DNA of 64,000 nucleotides from an uncultured Acetatifactor sp. Its GTDB lineage: Bacteria > Bacillota > Clostridia > Lachnospirales > Lachnospiraceae. Positions 52,723-61,147 of the stretch are shown here, piece after piece. Within the stretch, counting starts at the first letter, position 1, and every line of letters starts with the position of its first letter. The stretch is from positions 262,560 through 326,559 of the forward strand of contig CAJUAH010000001.1 of NCBI GenBank assembly GCA_910584375.1, in the 5' to 3' direction. A program made the position numbers and the translations under genes. The notes under the pieces are model-generated. The model was not told where the DNA came from. It did no database searches and was given only the letters and a program-made list of their open reading frames with translations.

Positions 52723-53445
52723 ATGAGTTACGGAATGATCGTTATCCTGGGGATCGGGGGAGCCGTCCTGCTGGCGCTGCTGTGCTGCGCCGTCTTCATG
52801 GAACTGATGAACCGCAGGCTTGCGGCGTATCAGGCTGAGCTGGCGGAAAAACAGTACGAGGAAGTGGAGGACATGTACCGGCAGATGCAGGGATGAAGAC
52901 ATGATTATAAACATCATATCCAGACCATGCGGGCGCACCTGACCATGGGGCAGTATCAGGAACTGAGCGACTATCTGCGGGATCTGGACACGGATCTGAC
53001 AGCGGTGGATACGGTGCTGAAAACAGGGAATGTGCGCGTTGACGCGGTGCTGAACTCCAAGCTGGCGGCGGCCAAGGCGCGGGGGATCCGGGTGAACGCC
53101 AAGGCTGTGGTGCCCAGGGAACTGGTGATCAACGAGGTGGATCTGTGCGTGGTCATCGGCAATCTGCTGGACAATGCCATGGAAGGCTGCGGGAAGATCG
53201 ATGCGGAGAATCGTTTTATCCGTGTCTATATAGAAGTGATGAAGGAGCAGCTATACATCTACGTGTCCAATTCCATGGCGGATCAGGTGCGCAGGGAAGG
53301 GGGACAATATCTGTCAACCAAGCGGGGAAATCACGGCTTTGGACTGATGCGGATCGACAGGGTAGTAAAAAAATATGACGGATTTTTAAACAGGCAGCAC
53401 GAGGAAGGTGTTTTTGCCACCGAGATTATGCTGCCGCTGGCATAG
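52723..53445 (+). pseudogene. GHKL histidine kinase interrupted by an in-frame TGA at the H-box
   Basis: From ATG 52723 the frame encodes an N-terminal helix (residues about 4-26) and coiled coil up to YRQMQG, then TGA at 52894-52896. The same frame continues at once with RHDYKHHIQTM and the full kinase to TAG 53445, including ATP-domain NLLDNAMEGC and GLMRI. The expected residue at the stop is Trp (WRHDYKHH is a common GHKL H-box form), so TGG to TGA would explain it. Reinitiation at ATG 52927 would give a kinase core without the phospho-His. It is a broken kinase, a readthrough case or a sequence error. Confidence 0.85.
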
Positions 53446-53456
53446 GGAAACCGTTC

Positions 53457-53494
53457 GTGCGCAAAAGATAACCTTTTGCGCACTTTTCTATTTT
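53457..53494 (+). terminator. Terminator after the broken kinase
   Basis: GTGCGCAAAA (53457-53466) pairs perfectly with TTTTGCGCAC (53474-53483), followed by a TTTTCTATTTT tract. Confidence 0.9.
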
Positions 53495-53558
53495 AAGAAT
53501 TTTAGCTGTGCTATTATCTCCATGTAAGAGATTCTGTGAGCAAAAAGGAGGCCGCCGT

Positions 53559-55412
53559 ATGGAGGAGATCAGGCAGAGAAATGATACTATTGCGCAAAAT
53601 GCTGTGTTCCTGGCGAAAGAGAGCTGGAAGTGGGACAGGAGGATACTGCTGTTTCTGGGGATTACCGTGGTGACGGGAACTCTGCTGCCGCTGTTTGGAA
53701 TCTATCAGCCCAAAGTGGCGGTGGATCTGTTGACCCAGAGGGCGGAACCTGTGCGGGTGCTGCAGGTCCTGGGCAGTATGGTGGGAGGACTTTTGATCCT
53801 GCAGGGTCTGCATGGTTATCTGTCGAAAAGGGCTTATTTCCACCATAATGAGTGCAGAAACACTTTTTTTATCCAGAGGCTGTTTCTGGTATCGCTGCAG
53901 TGCAAGTATTCCTATACCGAGGACGGGGAGTTCTATAAGCTGTACCGGCGTGCCATAAACGCGGTGCGCAGCGGGGATGCCAGCGGTACTTCCGTATTTT
54001 TTGACCAGATTCCCAAAGTGGCGACGGGAGTAGCCTGCTTTTTCCTGTACTCGGGTATACTGGCACAGCTGCATGTTCTTGTGATCGTGCTGCTGCTCCT
54101 GACCTCGCTGGTGACATATTTTTTCCGGCGCAGGGAAAATATCTGTTATGAACGCACCAGAGACGATTACGCCCAGGCGGAGAAGAAACTGTATTATACC
54201 ATCGGAGAATGCGGGGACAGCCGGACGGGTAAAGACGTCCGGGTCTATAATATGAAGGGCTGGCTCACGGGGCAGATCCACAGATTTCAGGGGGAAGAAA
54301 GAGAAATTCTGCGCACCCGCCGCAGAAAGGAATACGAGACGCATCTGGTGAATTGCGGACTCAATTTTCTCAGGGACGGGTTTGCCTATATCTACCTGAT
54401 TGTACAGACCGTGCAGGGTAAGACAGGGATGGGTGATTTTATGCTGTTTTTTGGAGCGATTACCGGTTTCTCCTCATGGGTCACCGGTCTGGTGGACCAG
54501 ATGAGCATGCTTAAGACCGCCAATGTGAAGATGAACGATCTTCGCTCTTTTCTGGATATTCCGGCGGAGGACGCGGACAGCGGGGAGTGCCGCATACCGG
54601 ATCTGTCGGAGGGAGTGGGGATTGCGTTTGAACATGTGAGCTTTGCCTATCCGGGCAGTGATAAAGAAGTGATCTCCGATCTGAGCTTTCATATCCGCAA
54701 GGGAGAGCATGTGGCGCTGGTGGGGCTGAACGGGGCCGGGAAGAGCACGCTGCTCAAGCTGCTGATGGGGATGTACGAGCCCTCCGGCGGTAAGATACGG
54801 ATCAATGGCACAGACATTACAAAACTCAGGAAGAGAGATATTTACAGTCTATACTGTGCCGTTTTCCAGGATACCATGATCCTGCCCGCCATGATAGATG
54901 AGAACATTGCTCTGAAACCCAAACGGGATGTGGACAGAAAGAGGGTGGAAGAAGTGCTCAGCCTGGCAGGGCTTGCGGAGGATTTTTCCCAAAGGGGCAT
55001 CACGCCGGACAGCTATATGACGGACCGTTTGGTGGAGGACGGAATCTATCTGTCCGGCGGGCAGGAACAGAAGTTCCTGCTGGCCAGGGCTCTGTACAGG
55101 GACGCGCCTGTGCTGCTGCTGGATGAGCCCACGGCGGCGCTGGATCCGCTGGCCGAACAGGAGATATACGAATCCTATCAGAAACTGTGCCGGGGCAGAA
55201 CCGCGCTGTTTATCTCCCACCGCCTGGCCAGCACGCAGTTTTCGGACTGGATCATGTTTTTACAGGACGGACGGATCATAGAGCAGGGGAGTCACGAAGA
55301 GTTGTTGAAGGCGGGCGGGGAATACGCCGGACTGTACGAATTGCAGAGCCACTATTACAATCAGCCGGAGGATGAAGGGGTGAGAGAGGAGGCAGGCTAT
55401 GCATGTGAATAG
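53559..55412 (+). CDS. ABC exporter half-transporter A
   Basis: ATG 53559 follows AAAGGAGG (53544-53551). The 617-residue protein has six membrane helices (residues about 20-300) and an ATPase domain with Walker A GLNGAGKST near residue 389, signature LSGGQEQKFLLARAL and Walker B VLLLDEPTAALD. The catalytic Glu is present. The family is the peptide/lipid exporter type with a short N-terminus and no C39 peptidase. It overlaps the partner gene by 14 bases. No small peptide gene is visible beside it. Confidence 0.9.
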   Translation: MEEIRQRNDTIAQNAVFLAKESWKWDRRILLFLGITVVTGTLLPLFGIYQPKVAVDLLTQRAEPVRVLQVLGSMVGGLLILQGLHGYLSKRAYFHHNECRNTFFIQRLFLVSLQCKYSYTEDGEFYKLYRRAINAVRSGDASGTSVFFDQIPKVATGVACFFLYSGILAQLHVLVIVLLLLTSLVTYFFRRRENICYERTRDDYAQAEKKLYYTIGECGDSRTGKDVRVYNMKGWLTGQIHRFQGEEREILRTRRRKEYETHLVNCGLNFLRDGFAYIYLIVQTVQGKTGMGDFMLFFGAITGFSSWVTGLVDQMSMLKTANVKMNDLRSFLDIPAEDADSGECRIPDLSEGVGIAFEHVSFAYPGSDKEVISDLSFHIRKGEHVALVGLNGAGKSTLLKLLMGMYEPSGGKIRINGTDITKLRKRDIYSLYCAVFQDTMILPAMIDENIALKPKRDVDRKRVEEVLSLAGLAEDFSQRGITPDSYMTDRLVEDGIYLSGGQEQKFLLARALYRDAPVLLLDEPTAALDPLAEQEIYESYQKLCRGRTALFISHRLASTQFSDWIMFLQDGRIIEQGSHEELLKAGGEYAGLYELQSHYYNQPEDEGVREEAGYACE

Positions 55413-57291
55413 CAAGGATATAACGGAAAAGCTGACTTTTCAGGAAAAGAGAGCGGTGGTGTCCAGATTGCTCAGAGAGATACATCTGCTGGCTCCCACC
55501 TTTATAGCGGTTACGGTTGTAAAGCAGTTTTGCAGCGTTGCGGTAGGGTATATCGGAATCTACCTCTCCACCGCGGTACTGACCGGGCTGCAGGAGGGAG
55601 TATCCGCCGAAAGCCTGATTCGCAGGGTATTGCTGTGGATGCTGGCCACGCTGGCGCTGTATCTTCTCACCGGGAAACTTTCCAACGAGAGCGAAGTGAT
55701 CAAGAGCCATTCCTGGGAACTGCTGGACGCCAGAATGGCCGTCAAGAATATGGAGATGAATTACCCCGATCTGGACAGTCCCTATGTCAGCAAGCTATAC
55801 AGCCGTATGGAGGAAGACAACCGGTGGGGCAGCGGGATCTACGGAGGCTTTGACAATCTGGAAAAGCTGTGTTTTCAGGCGTTTAACGCGCTTTTTGCGG
55901 TGGGGATGCTGATTCCCGTGCTGCACGGGCTGCTCGCACTCCAAAGTCCGCTGACAGGCGCTTTTTTCGCGGTGCTTGTGCTGGCGATCTTCTGCAACGG
56001 CATGGGAGAGCGCTATTTCGGTAAAAAGATCACCGAGTATATGGCTCTGTGGACCAATGATAAGCCCGAGGACACCAATCTGATGTGGTATTACGCAGTC
56101 TATGACGGGGTATCCATGGAGAACCGCAAGGATGTGAAACTCTATGACGCGTTGGATCTGCTGAAGGAATACACTTTTGTCCATGGCATGAAATTCTTGA
56201 AACACAAGGACAATCTTGTGGCGGGCGCCAGCGGACGCAGGGAATTGATCGTCAATATCTTAAATGCCGGCGTCAGAGGCATCTGTTATCTGTTTCTCAC
56301 GCTGATCGCGGCGGGAGGAGGGATTGCGGTGGGTATGCTGATCCGGTATGTGGCCTGCTTTGAGAGGCTGACCAATTCCATACAGAATATGCTCCACGAC
56401 GCGCAGGCGTTTCTGCTGGTGGCCCGCAGGCAGAGTACACTGTTTGAATTTCTGGATATTAAGGGCAGCTTTCATGAGGGAACCCTCCCGGTGGAGAAAC
56501 GGAGCGACAATGAATATGAGGTGGAGTTCTGCGACGTCTCCTTCCGGTATCCCGGGCGGGAAGAGTACGCGCTGCGGCATTTTTCCCTGAAACTGCGGAT
56601 CGGGGAACGCATGGCGGTGGTGGGAAAGAACGGCTCGGGAAAGACCACTATGATCAAGCTGCTCTGCAGATTGTATGAGCCCACCGAAGGAGTGATTTAT
56701 TTAAACGGGGTGGATATCCGAAAATATGATTACAGCGAGTATATGAGCCTTTTCTCGGTAGTGTTTCAGGATTTCGCTCTGTTTGGTTACTCCATCGCGG
56801 AGAATGTGGCGGCAGGGAGACGGTATGACGCGGGCAAGGTGCGGGACTGTCTTTGCAGGGCCGGTTTCGGAGAGAGGCTCCGGGGATTGCCGGAGGGTAT
56901 CAATACCCTGATCGGTAAAGAATACGATGAGAGCGGGATTCTGTTTTCCGGCGGGGAAAAGCAGAAGATCGCCATCGCCAGAGCGTTGTATAAAGATTCC
57001 CCTTTTATTCTGCTGGATGAACCCACGGCGGCTCTGGACCCGGTTGCGGAGTACGAGGTGTATTCCGCCTTCGATGAGATGGTGGAAAACAAGACCGCCA
57101 TATATATCAGCCACAGGCTTTCTTCCTGCCGTTTCTGTGATGACATCGTGGTATTTGACAGGGGACAGGCGGTGCAGCGGGGCAGTCACGGGGAGCTGAT
57201 GGCAGAGCAGGAGGGTCTGTATCATGCGCTCTATACGGCCCAGGCGCAGTATTACGAGAACAGTGCCGGCGAAGAAGTCTGCCCTCAGTAG
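55399..57291 (+). CDS. ABC exporter half-transporter B
   Basis: ATG 55399 lies inside the end of gene A. The 630-residue protein has six membrane helices and an ATPase domain with Walker A GKNGSGKTT near residue 409, signature FSGGEKQKIAIARAL and Walker B FILLDEPTAALD. Both half-transporters have canonical sites, so a heterodimer with two active sites is expected, unlike the exporter at 11.8-15.7 kb. The operon ends at a perfect stem-loop at 57301. Confidence 0.9.
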   Translation: MHVNSKDITEKLTFQEKRAVVSRLLREIHLLAPTFIAVTVVKQFCSVAVGYIGIYLSTAVLTGLQEGVSAESLIRRVLLWMLATLALYLLTGKLSNESEVIKSHSWELLDARMAVKNMEMNYPDLDSPYVSKLYSRMEEDNRWGSGIYGGFDNLEKLCFQAFNALFAVGMLIPVLHGLLALQSPLTGAFFAVLVLAIFCNGMGERYFGKKITEYMALWTNDKPEDTNLMWYYAVYDGVSMENRKDVKLYDALDLLKEYTFVHGMKFLKHKDNLVAGASGRRELIVNILNAGVRGICYLFLTLIAAGGGIAVGMLIRYVACFERLTNSIQNMLHDAQAFLLVARRQSTLFEFLDIKGSFHEGTLPVEKRSDNEYEVEFCDVSFRYPGREEYALRHFSLKLRIGERMAVVGKNGSGKTTMIKLLCRLYEPTEGVIYLNGVDIRKYDYSEYMSLFSVVFQDFALFGYSIAENVAAGRRYDAGKVRDCLCRAGFGERLRGLPEGINTLIGKEYDESGILFSGGEKQKIAIARALYKDSPFILLDEPTAALDPVAEYEVYSAFDEMVENKTAIYISHRLSSCRFCDDIVVFDRGQAVQRGSHGELMAEQEGLYHALYTAQAQYYENSAGEEVCPQ

Positions 57292-57300
57292 ACAGCATAA

Positions 57301-57330
57301 ACGGCTCCGGGATCTGTGTCCCGGAGCCGT
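57301..57330 (+). terminator. Strong stem-loop between ABC exporter B and convergent hsp20
   Basis: ACGGCTCCGGGA (57301-57312) pairs perfectly with TCCCGGAGCCGT (57319-57330), a 12-bp stem with a 6-base loop. It lies between convergent genes and probably stops both; the T-runs are short. Confidence 0.7.
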
Positions 57331-57364
57331 CCTGGCAATTTCTTTCGATGCCTTGGGCAAAGCG

Positions 57365-57808
57365 TCAGCCCTCTATGGAGATATAGCGGCTTTTCTCCTC
57401 CACTGCCGCAGGCTGCTCTTTGGGGATGTGGAAGGTCAGGATGCCGTTCTCGTATCTGGGATGAATATCCGTCTCTTTTACGTGGTTCCCCACATAGAAA
57501 CTGCGGCTCATGCTTCCCGCATAGCGTTCCCGTCTCACGTAATTGCCGTTCTCGCCCTTCTCGTCCCGGTCAAGGCTCTTCGCCGCGTTTACGGTCAGGC
57601 AGCCGTTCTCAAGCTGCATCTTGATCTCATCCTTCTGAAAACCGGGCAGGTCGATGTCTACCACGTAGTCGCCCTCAGTCTCCTGCACATCCGTCTTCAT
57701 CAGGTTGGCGGCGTTTTTCCCGTACAGGGTCTTGCTGATATCCGGGAATGCGAAATCCTCCATAAAACTGTCAAACAAATTTTCTCTGAAAATACTGGGC
57801 ATCATCAT
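57365..57808 (-). CDS. hsp20: Hsp20 small heat-shock protein
   Basis: A 147-residue protein. The alpha-crystallin domain runs from DYVVDIDLPGFQKDEIKMQ to the end with LENGCLTVNAAK, the GSMSRSFYVG segment and YENGILTFHIPK, the last being the conserved pattern of the family. It binds unfolding proteins and works with other chaperones. On the minus strand a TTGACG-17-TATAGT promoter overlaps a perfect CIRCE operator, so HrcA represses it, as for htpG. The N-terminus (MMMPSIFRENLFDSF) is the typical hydrophobic arm. Confidence 0.95.
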   Translation of the reverse strand: MMMPSIFRENLFDSFMEDFAFPDISKTLYGKNAANLMKTDVQETEGDYVVDIDLPGFQKDEIKMQLENGCLTVNAAKSLDRDEKGENGNYVRRERYAGSMSRSFYVGNHVKETDIHPRYENGILTFHIPKEQPAAVEEKSRYISIEG

Positions 57809-57887
57809 AAGTCATATCTCCTTTCTGAATTTCGGGCTCTGTATCTGCCCTTGGGTTATGGATTTTTTGTTTCCTTGTTATAGATAT

Positions 57888-57916
57888 ACTATAACACAGA
57901 TATTAGCACTCGTCAA
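57888..57916 (-). promoter_or_regulatory. hsp20 promoter
   Basis: On the minus strand TTGACG (57911-57916) and TATAGT (57888-57893) are separated by 17 bases. The -35 lies within the CIRCE element. Confidence 0.8.
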
Positions 57917-57929
57917 GGTGGAGTGCTAA
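57903..57929 (-). promoter_or_regulatory. CIRCE operator (HrcA) of hsp20
   Basis: TTAGCACTC (57903-57911), nine bases, GAGTGCTAA (57921-57929). It is a perfect consensus that covers the hsp20 -35 box. Confidence 0.96.
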
Positions 57930-58150
57930 CAATTTTTGTGAACTTTTTGTGAAATCCAAAGCGCAGGCTGGTTTCACTGGTAGAGTATATCCTTTTTATG
58001 AATAATAAAACGTGCTCTGTCATAATTTCCATGGAAGAATCGGCGTCTATGGAGAACCGAAAACATGTATATTTTGTTTACGGAAACAATACATGGAATG
58101 GCAGGGGCAAGATAAAAAGACCATAAGACGGATTACCGAATATGAACCAA

Positions 58151-58179
58151 TTTACATATTCAAAATAAAATGATATAAT
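58151..58179 (+). promoter_or_regulatory. Promoter in the 57.9-58.4 kb gap
   Basis: TTTACA (58151-58156), 17-base spacer, TATAAT (58174-58179). The stretch 57930-58150 upstream shows nothing else recognisable. Confidence 0.75.
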
Positions 58180-58226
58180 ACAAATCACAATGTTAATTCA
58201 GATAGCAGAGAAGAAAGGATATTGTT

Positions 58227-58340
58227 ATGAAATTGAAACGTTTGCTCTGGCTCCATGCGGTTCTGGTATTGGCAACGCGTGTGGAGCGTAAAAAATGTTG
58301 CCGCATTTCATTACTGAATGATACAGAATCCGCATTCTAA
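58227..58340 (+). CDS. Short signal-like ORF, possible gene remnant
   Basis: ATG 58227 is preceded by AAAGGAT and lies 47 bases after a good promoter. It encodes 37 residues starting MKLKRLLWLHAVLVLAT, a basic-hydrophobic signal-like start, followed by polar residues and TAA. It may be the severed start of an exported protein, or a small peptide. An 8-bp hairpin ATTCTAAA-aaaa-TTTAGAAT overlaps its end (58334-58353). Coding status uncertain. Confidence 0.4.
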   Translation: MKLKRLLWLHAVLVLATRVERKKCCRISLLNDTESAF

Positions 58341-58369
58341 AAAAATTTAGAATTAAGGAGCGGTTCAGA

Positions 58370-58633
58370 GTGAAATATGAAAATGCAGATAATATCTTTC
58401 CAGAGAAATTGCTGCTTGAAATCAGACGATTTATGCCAGAGGGATATGTATATATTTCTCCTCAAAGCGGCCGTAAAGAATGGGGAAGCGTTTCGGGACA
58501 AAAAGAGGAGTTGGAAAAAAGAAACAGTGAAATATATAAGGAATATCTAGCCGGCAAAAGTGTTGATGCAATTTCAAAAGAACGGTATTTATCTAAGAGT
58601 TCAATTTATAGAATATTGAAACAATTTATGTGA
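58370..58633 (+). CDS. Small CD3324-type HTH protein
   Basis: GTG start 58370 with GGAG upstream. The 87-residue protein follows the CD3324 family pattern: KYENADNIFPEKLLLEIRRF, YVYISPQSGRKEWG, then QRN-like EKRNSEIYKEYLAGKSVDAISKERYLSKSSIYRILK, with a C-terminal HTH helix pair. It probably binds DNA; target unknown. AT-rich, with a clean terminator after it. Confidence 0.8.
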   Translation: MKYENADNIFPEKLLLEIRRFMPEGYVYISPQSGRKEWGSVSGQKEELEKRNSEIYKEYLAGKSVDAISKERYLSKSSIYRILKQFM

Positions 58634-58638
58634 CGAAA

Positions 58639-58668
58639 AGCCGCAGTTTTCGGACTGTGGCTTTTTTA
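58639..58668 (+). terminator. Terminator after the CD3324-type gene
   Basis: AGCCGCAG (58639-58646) pairs with CTGTGGCT (58655-58662, one G-U pair), followed by TTTTTT. Confidence 0.88.
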
Positions 58669-58757
58669 TTGAAAATATTACAATGAGTTTTCAATAGCGG
58701 AAATGGGCTGTTTTTGTGATATTCTTTTTATATAAATGACAACAAGGAGGCAGAGAT

Positions 58758-59540
58758 ATGTTATATCAGAATATATTAGATGAAATTGTTGACAAAAGCA
58801 AAATGATTTTTAAAGAGGATCTTACAGGTATATATTTGCATGGTTCATTGGCGATGGGGTGTTTCAATCCAAGTAAAAGTGATATTGATTTAATTATTGT
58901 GATCAAAAATGACATCGCAGATATACAGAAAATGCAGTTTATGAACCATGTTGTAGAGTTGAATAAAATAGCTCCTGGTAAAGGAATTGAATTGAGTATT
59001 GTCAAGAAAGAATATTGTACAAATTTTCTTTACCCCACACCATTTGAATTGCATTTTTCAAATGCACATCTGCAATGGTTTGTTGATAACCCGGAAGATT
59101 ATATTCATAAAATGAGTGGTACAGATAAGGATTTGGCTGCACATTTTAAAATCATAAAGAAGTATGGCGTGGTATTGCAAGGGGAGGAAATAAATGATGT
59201 ATTTGCTGATGTGCCAAGAAAAGAGTACATTGATAGCATTTGGTTTGATGTTGAGGGCGCCAAGGAGGATATATTGAAAGAACCTGTTTATATGATCTTG
59301 AATTTATGCAGGGTTGCAGCTTTCCTCAAAAACGATCTGATTCTTTCCAAAAAGCAGGGCGGAGAGTGGGCATTGCAAAACCTCCCAGCGCAATACCATG
59401 CTTTAATCTCAGAGGCATTACAAAGTTATATGCTGGGAAATGAAATGGACTTAGATAATTTGGAAACACAAAGATTTGCCGATTATATGTTGCAGATGAT
59501 AGAGGATATGTTAATTTCAGAAGTTGACAGAGCGACTTGA
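58758..59540 (+). CDS. Aminoglycoside adenylyltransferase-like nucleotidyltransferase
   Basis: RBS AAGGAGG precedes ATG 58758. Residues 1-100 form the nucleotidyltransferase fold: LHGSLAMGCFNPSKSDIDL with Gly29-Ser30, Asp42 and Asp44 as the metal-binding acids. The C-terminal half resembles the DUF4111 region of ANT(3'')/ANT(9) enzymes (YMILNLCRVAAFLKND, KQGGEWAL, LPAQYHALISEAL). At 260 residues it has the length of streptomycin/spectinomycin adenylyltransferases. It may modify an aminoglycoside or another small molecule. It is AT-rich and self-contained between terminators, as expected for a transferred gene. Confidence 0.82.
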   Translation: MLYQNILDEIVDKSKMIFKEDLTGIYLHGSLAMGCFNPSKSDIDLIIVIKNDIADIQKMQFMNHVVELNKIAPGKGIELSIVKKEYCTNFLYPTPFELHFSNAHLQWFVDNPEDYIHKMSGTDKDLAAHFKIIKKYGVVLQGEEINDVFADVPRKEYIDSIWFDVEGAKEDILKEPVYMILNLCRVAAFLKNDLILSKKQGGEWALQNLPAQYHALISEALQSYMLGNEMDLDNLETQRFADYMLQMIEDMLISEVDRAT

Positions 59541-59581
59541 TTACGAAAAGTTATGCCCAAATTGTGTCAACAACACAGGGA

Positions 59582-59621
59582 AGAGCAGACGGACTATAAT
59601 GTGCCGTCTGCTCTTTCTTTT
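59582..59621 (+). terminator. Terminator after the nucleotidyltransferase gene
   Basis: AGAGCAGACGG (59582-59592) pairs perfectly with CCGTCTGCTCT (59604-59614), followed by a T-rich stretch. Confidence 0.85.
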
Positions 59622-59779
59622 GTAAAAAAGCAATGTGCAATTCTGTTTTTCGGAGAATACGCCATCTATGTCAGCCAAGGAAATATATAATGAAAATTTC
59701 AATGAAAAAAATAAGGAATTATACAACGGGAAATTTCGGCAATAAAGTGATTATAATGTTGTCGAAAGGAGGCGGCCGC

Positions 59780-60079
59780 ATGGAAATAGATCATGAGGAA
59801 TTTGCAGAGTTATCAGGAGTGTATCGCACAATTGCCAGAGAAATAGGAAGAGACGGAGCTATTGCGCTGCATAGGCTATATCATGGACAACAGATTTTAT
59901 TCCCGCAAAAGTTATACACACGGGAATACATATTAAAAGAAGTTAACGAGAGGGGGAAAGAAAAAAGTTTGGGAGAAATTGCACATCAATACGGATATAC
60001 GGAAAGGAGGATACGTCAACTGATTCAGCAGCATTTAAAAGACACAAATAAAGACAAGGAGATCGTATATAATGAATAA
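59780..60079 (+). CDS. Mor-like HTH DNA-binding protein
   Basis: ATG 59780 follows AAAGGAGG (59765-59772), which rules out the longer frame that starts at 59633. The 99-residue product has a Mor/C-like pattern: FAELSGVYRTIAREIGRDGAIALHRLYHGQQILFPQ, then a C-terminal HTH around SLGEIAHQYGYTERRIRQLIQQH. Such proteins act as transcription activators in phage and other mobile elements. It overlaps the DUF1232 gene by eight bases. Confidence 0.78.
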   Translation: MEIDHEEFAELSGVYRTIAREIGRDGAIALHRLYHGQQILFPQKLYTREYILKEVNERGKEKSLGEIAHQYGYTERRIRQLIQQHLKDTNKDKEIVYNE

Positions 60080-60503
60080 CGCAAACGAATATGAAGAGTA
60101 CACAGCCAAACTAAATGAAGTCAGCGTGCAGGATGCTTTTCAGCAGAGTACAAAGCAGGCCGAGCAAATGTTGGAGGATGAGAACAAAACAAAAGATTTT
60201 CTTGATACAGTGGAGAAAAAATTTGCGTCTATCAAAGTCATCGGCAAGGGATTATCGCAGATTCCGCTAATGATTAATCTGATTCGTTCCTATTTGAAAA
60301 AAGAATATACAAATGTTCCGATAGGTTCAATTTTGGCTGTTCTGGGCGCCTTAATTTATTTCCTGTCACCCGTCGATCTGATTCCCGATATATTGCCTGT
60401 TATAGGAAAACTGGATGACGCGGCAGTCATTGGCATTGCTTTAAAATTGGTCTCCGCAGATTTAGAGTGTTATGCGGAGTGGCGGCAGGGACAGGGGGCG
60501 TAA
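60072..60503 (+). CDS. DUF1232 (YkvA-type) membrane protein
   Basis: The 143-residue protein has the DUF1232 core: VPIGSILAVLGALIYFLSPVDLIPDILPVIGKLDDAAVIGIALKLV, giving the LSPxDLIPD signature and one or two membrane helices. The N-terminal 60 residues are helical and hydrophilic. YkvA-type proteins are widespread with unknown function. It is co-transcribed with the Mor-like gene (8-base overlap). Confidence 0.85.
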   Translation: MNNANEYEEYTAKLNEVSVQDAFQQSTKQAEQMLEDENKTKDFLDTVEKKFASIKVIGKGLSQIPLMINLIRSYLKKEYTNVPIGSILAVLGALIYFLSPVDLIPDILPVIGKLDDAAVIGIALKLVSADLECYAEWRQGQGA

Positions 60504-60548
60504 AAGTCCAGAAGAAACGTTGTTATCCAAAGAGTGCTAAACCATGTA

Positions 60549-60608
60549 AAAACCCCGAACCTAAGCCATTTCTTAAGTCCGGGGTTTTCGAGTTGGCAAA
60601 ACCAACTC
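60549..60608 (+). terminator. Two consecutive stem-loops after the DUF1232 gene
   Basis: AAAACCCCG (60549-60557) pairs with CGGGGTTTT (60580-60588), with an inner complementary patch (CCTAAG/CTTAAG). Next GAGTTGG (60590-60596) pairs with CCAACTC (60602-60608). The rest of the 341-base gap to 60844 shows no gene I can support. Confidence 0.7.
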
Positions 60609-60844
60609 CTTCAAGGGGAGGATTTAAGTATTATTTTTATCTTCCGTACCTGTCAAAGGAGGGGATCCGATGACAGTAATAGTATGTCCGCCCTTTTTAT
60701 GTTTATACACAGGATTTGAAAAATTTTTAGATTGCGCGGTAAATCTGCAGTTTAGGCAAATTTGCGTCTGGAACCGGAGCACCGTCATCAGAAATAATAT
60801 AATTCTTCTGCAGATCGTCTATCTGGAAAAATCCAACATGGTTT

Positions 60845-61147
60845 TCATTGGGTGTCGTCGGTTTCGGCAGTCTGCTCCTCCTGCCGGGGATCTTTGCCCA
60901 GGTCCAGGTCGGCTATAGTATGTTTCCCCTGCAGCTTTCCGTACATCCAGATATAGATCCAGATCAGCAGGGGAATGGACACAGTGCCCACCAGGCATGC
61001 CAGAAACAGTCTGCCCGAGTTATCCTGGTCCACGATCGCCACCACCAGCGTGACCAGGTACAGCGCGGCCAGCAGTATTACCCCGGCCAGGGCCACCACC
61101 TGGCGGGAGGTTATTTTCTTTGCGGGCTTGTCCTTCTTATCGTTCAT
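60845..61147 (-). CDS. Small membrane protein with two helices
   Basis: The minus-strand ATG at 61147 follows GGAGG with eight bases spacing (the longer frame from 61210 lacks a site). The 100-residue protein has two hydrophobic helices (QVVALAGVILLAALYLVTLVVAIV and LFLACLVGTVSIPLLIWIYIWM), a Lys-rich N-terminus and an acidic C-terminus. It is of no named family. Similar small two-helix proteins are common in Clostridia (general knowledge). Confidence 0.75.
   Translation of the reverse strand: MNDKKDKPAKKITSRQVVALAGVILLAALYLVTLVVAIVDQDNSGRLFLACLVGTVSIPLLIWIYIWMYGKLQGKHTIADLDLGKDPRQEEQTAETDDTQ

Noticed and set aside
52894..52896. TGA as selenocysteine or a reassigned codon
   Set aside because: TGA is used as a normal stop elsewhere in this window (for example at 2704 and 17301), and no selenocysteine insertion element was recognised downstream.
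60670..60918. ORF of 82 codons in the gap before the minus-strand membrane gene
   Set aside because: It runs across the end of the convergent gene, shows no motif, and the upstream hairpins look like the end of the preceding operon.
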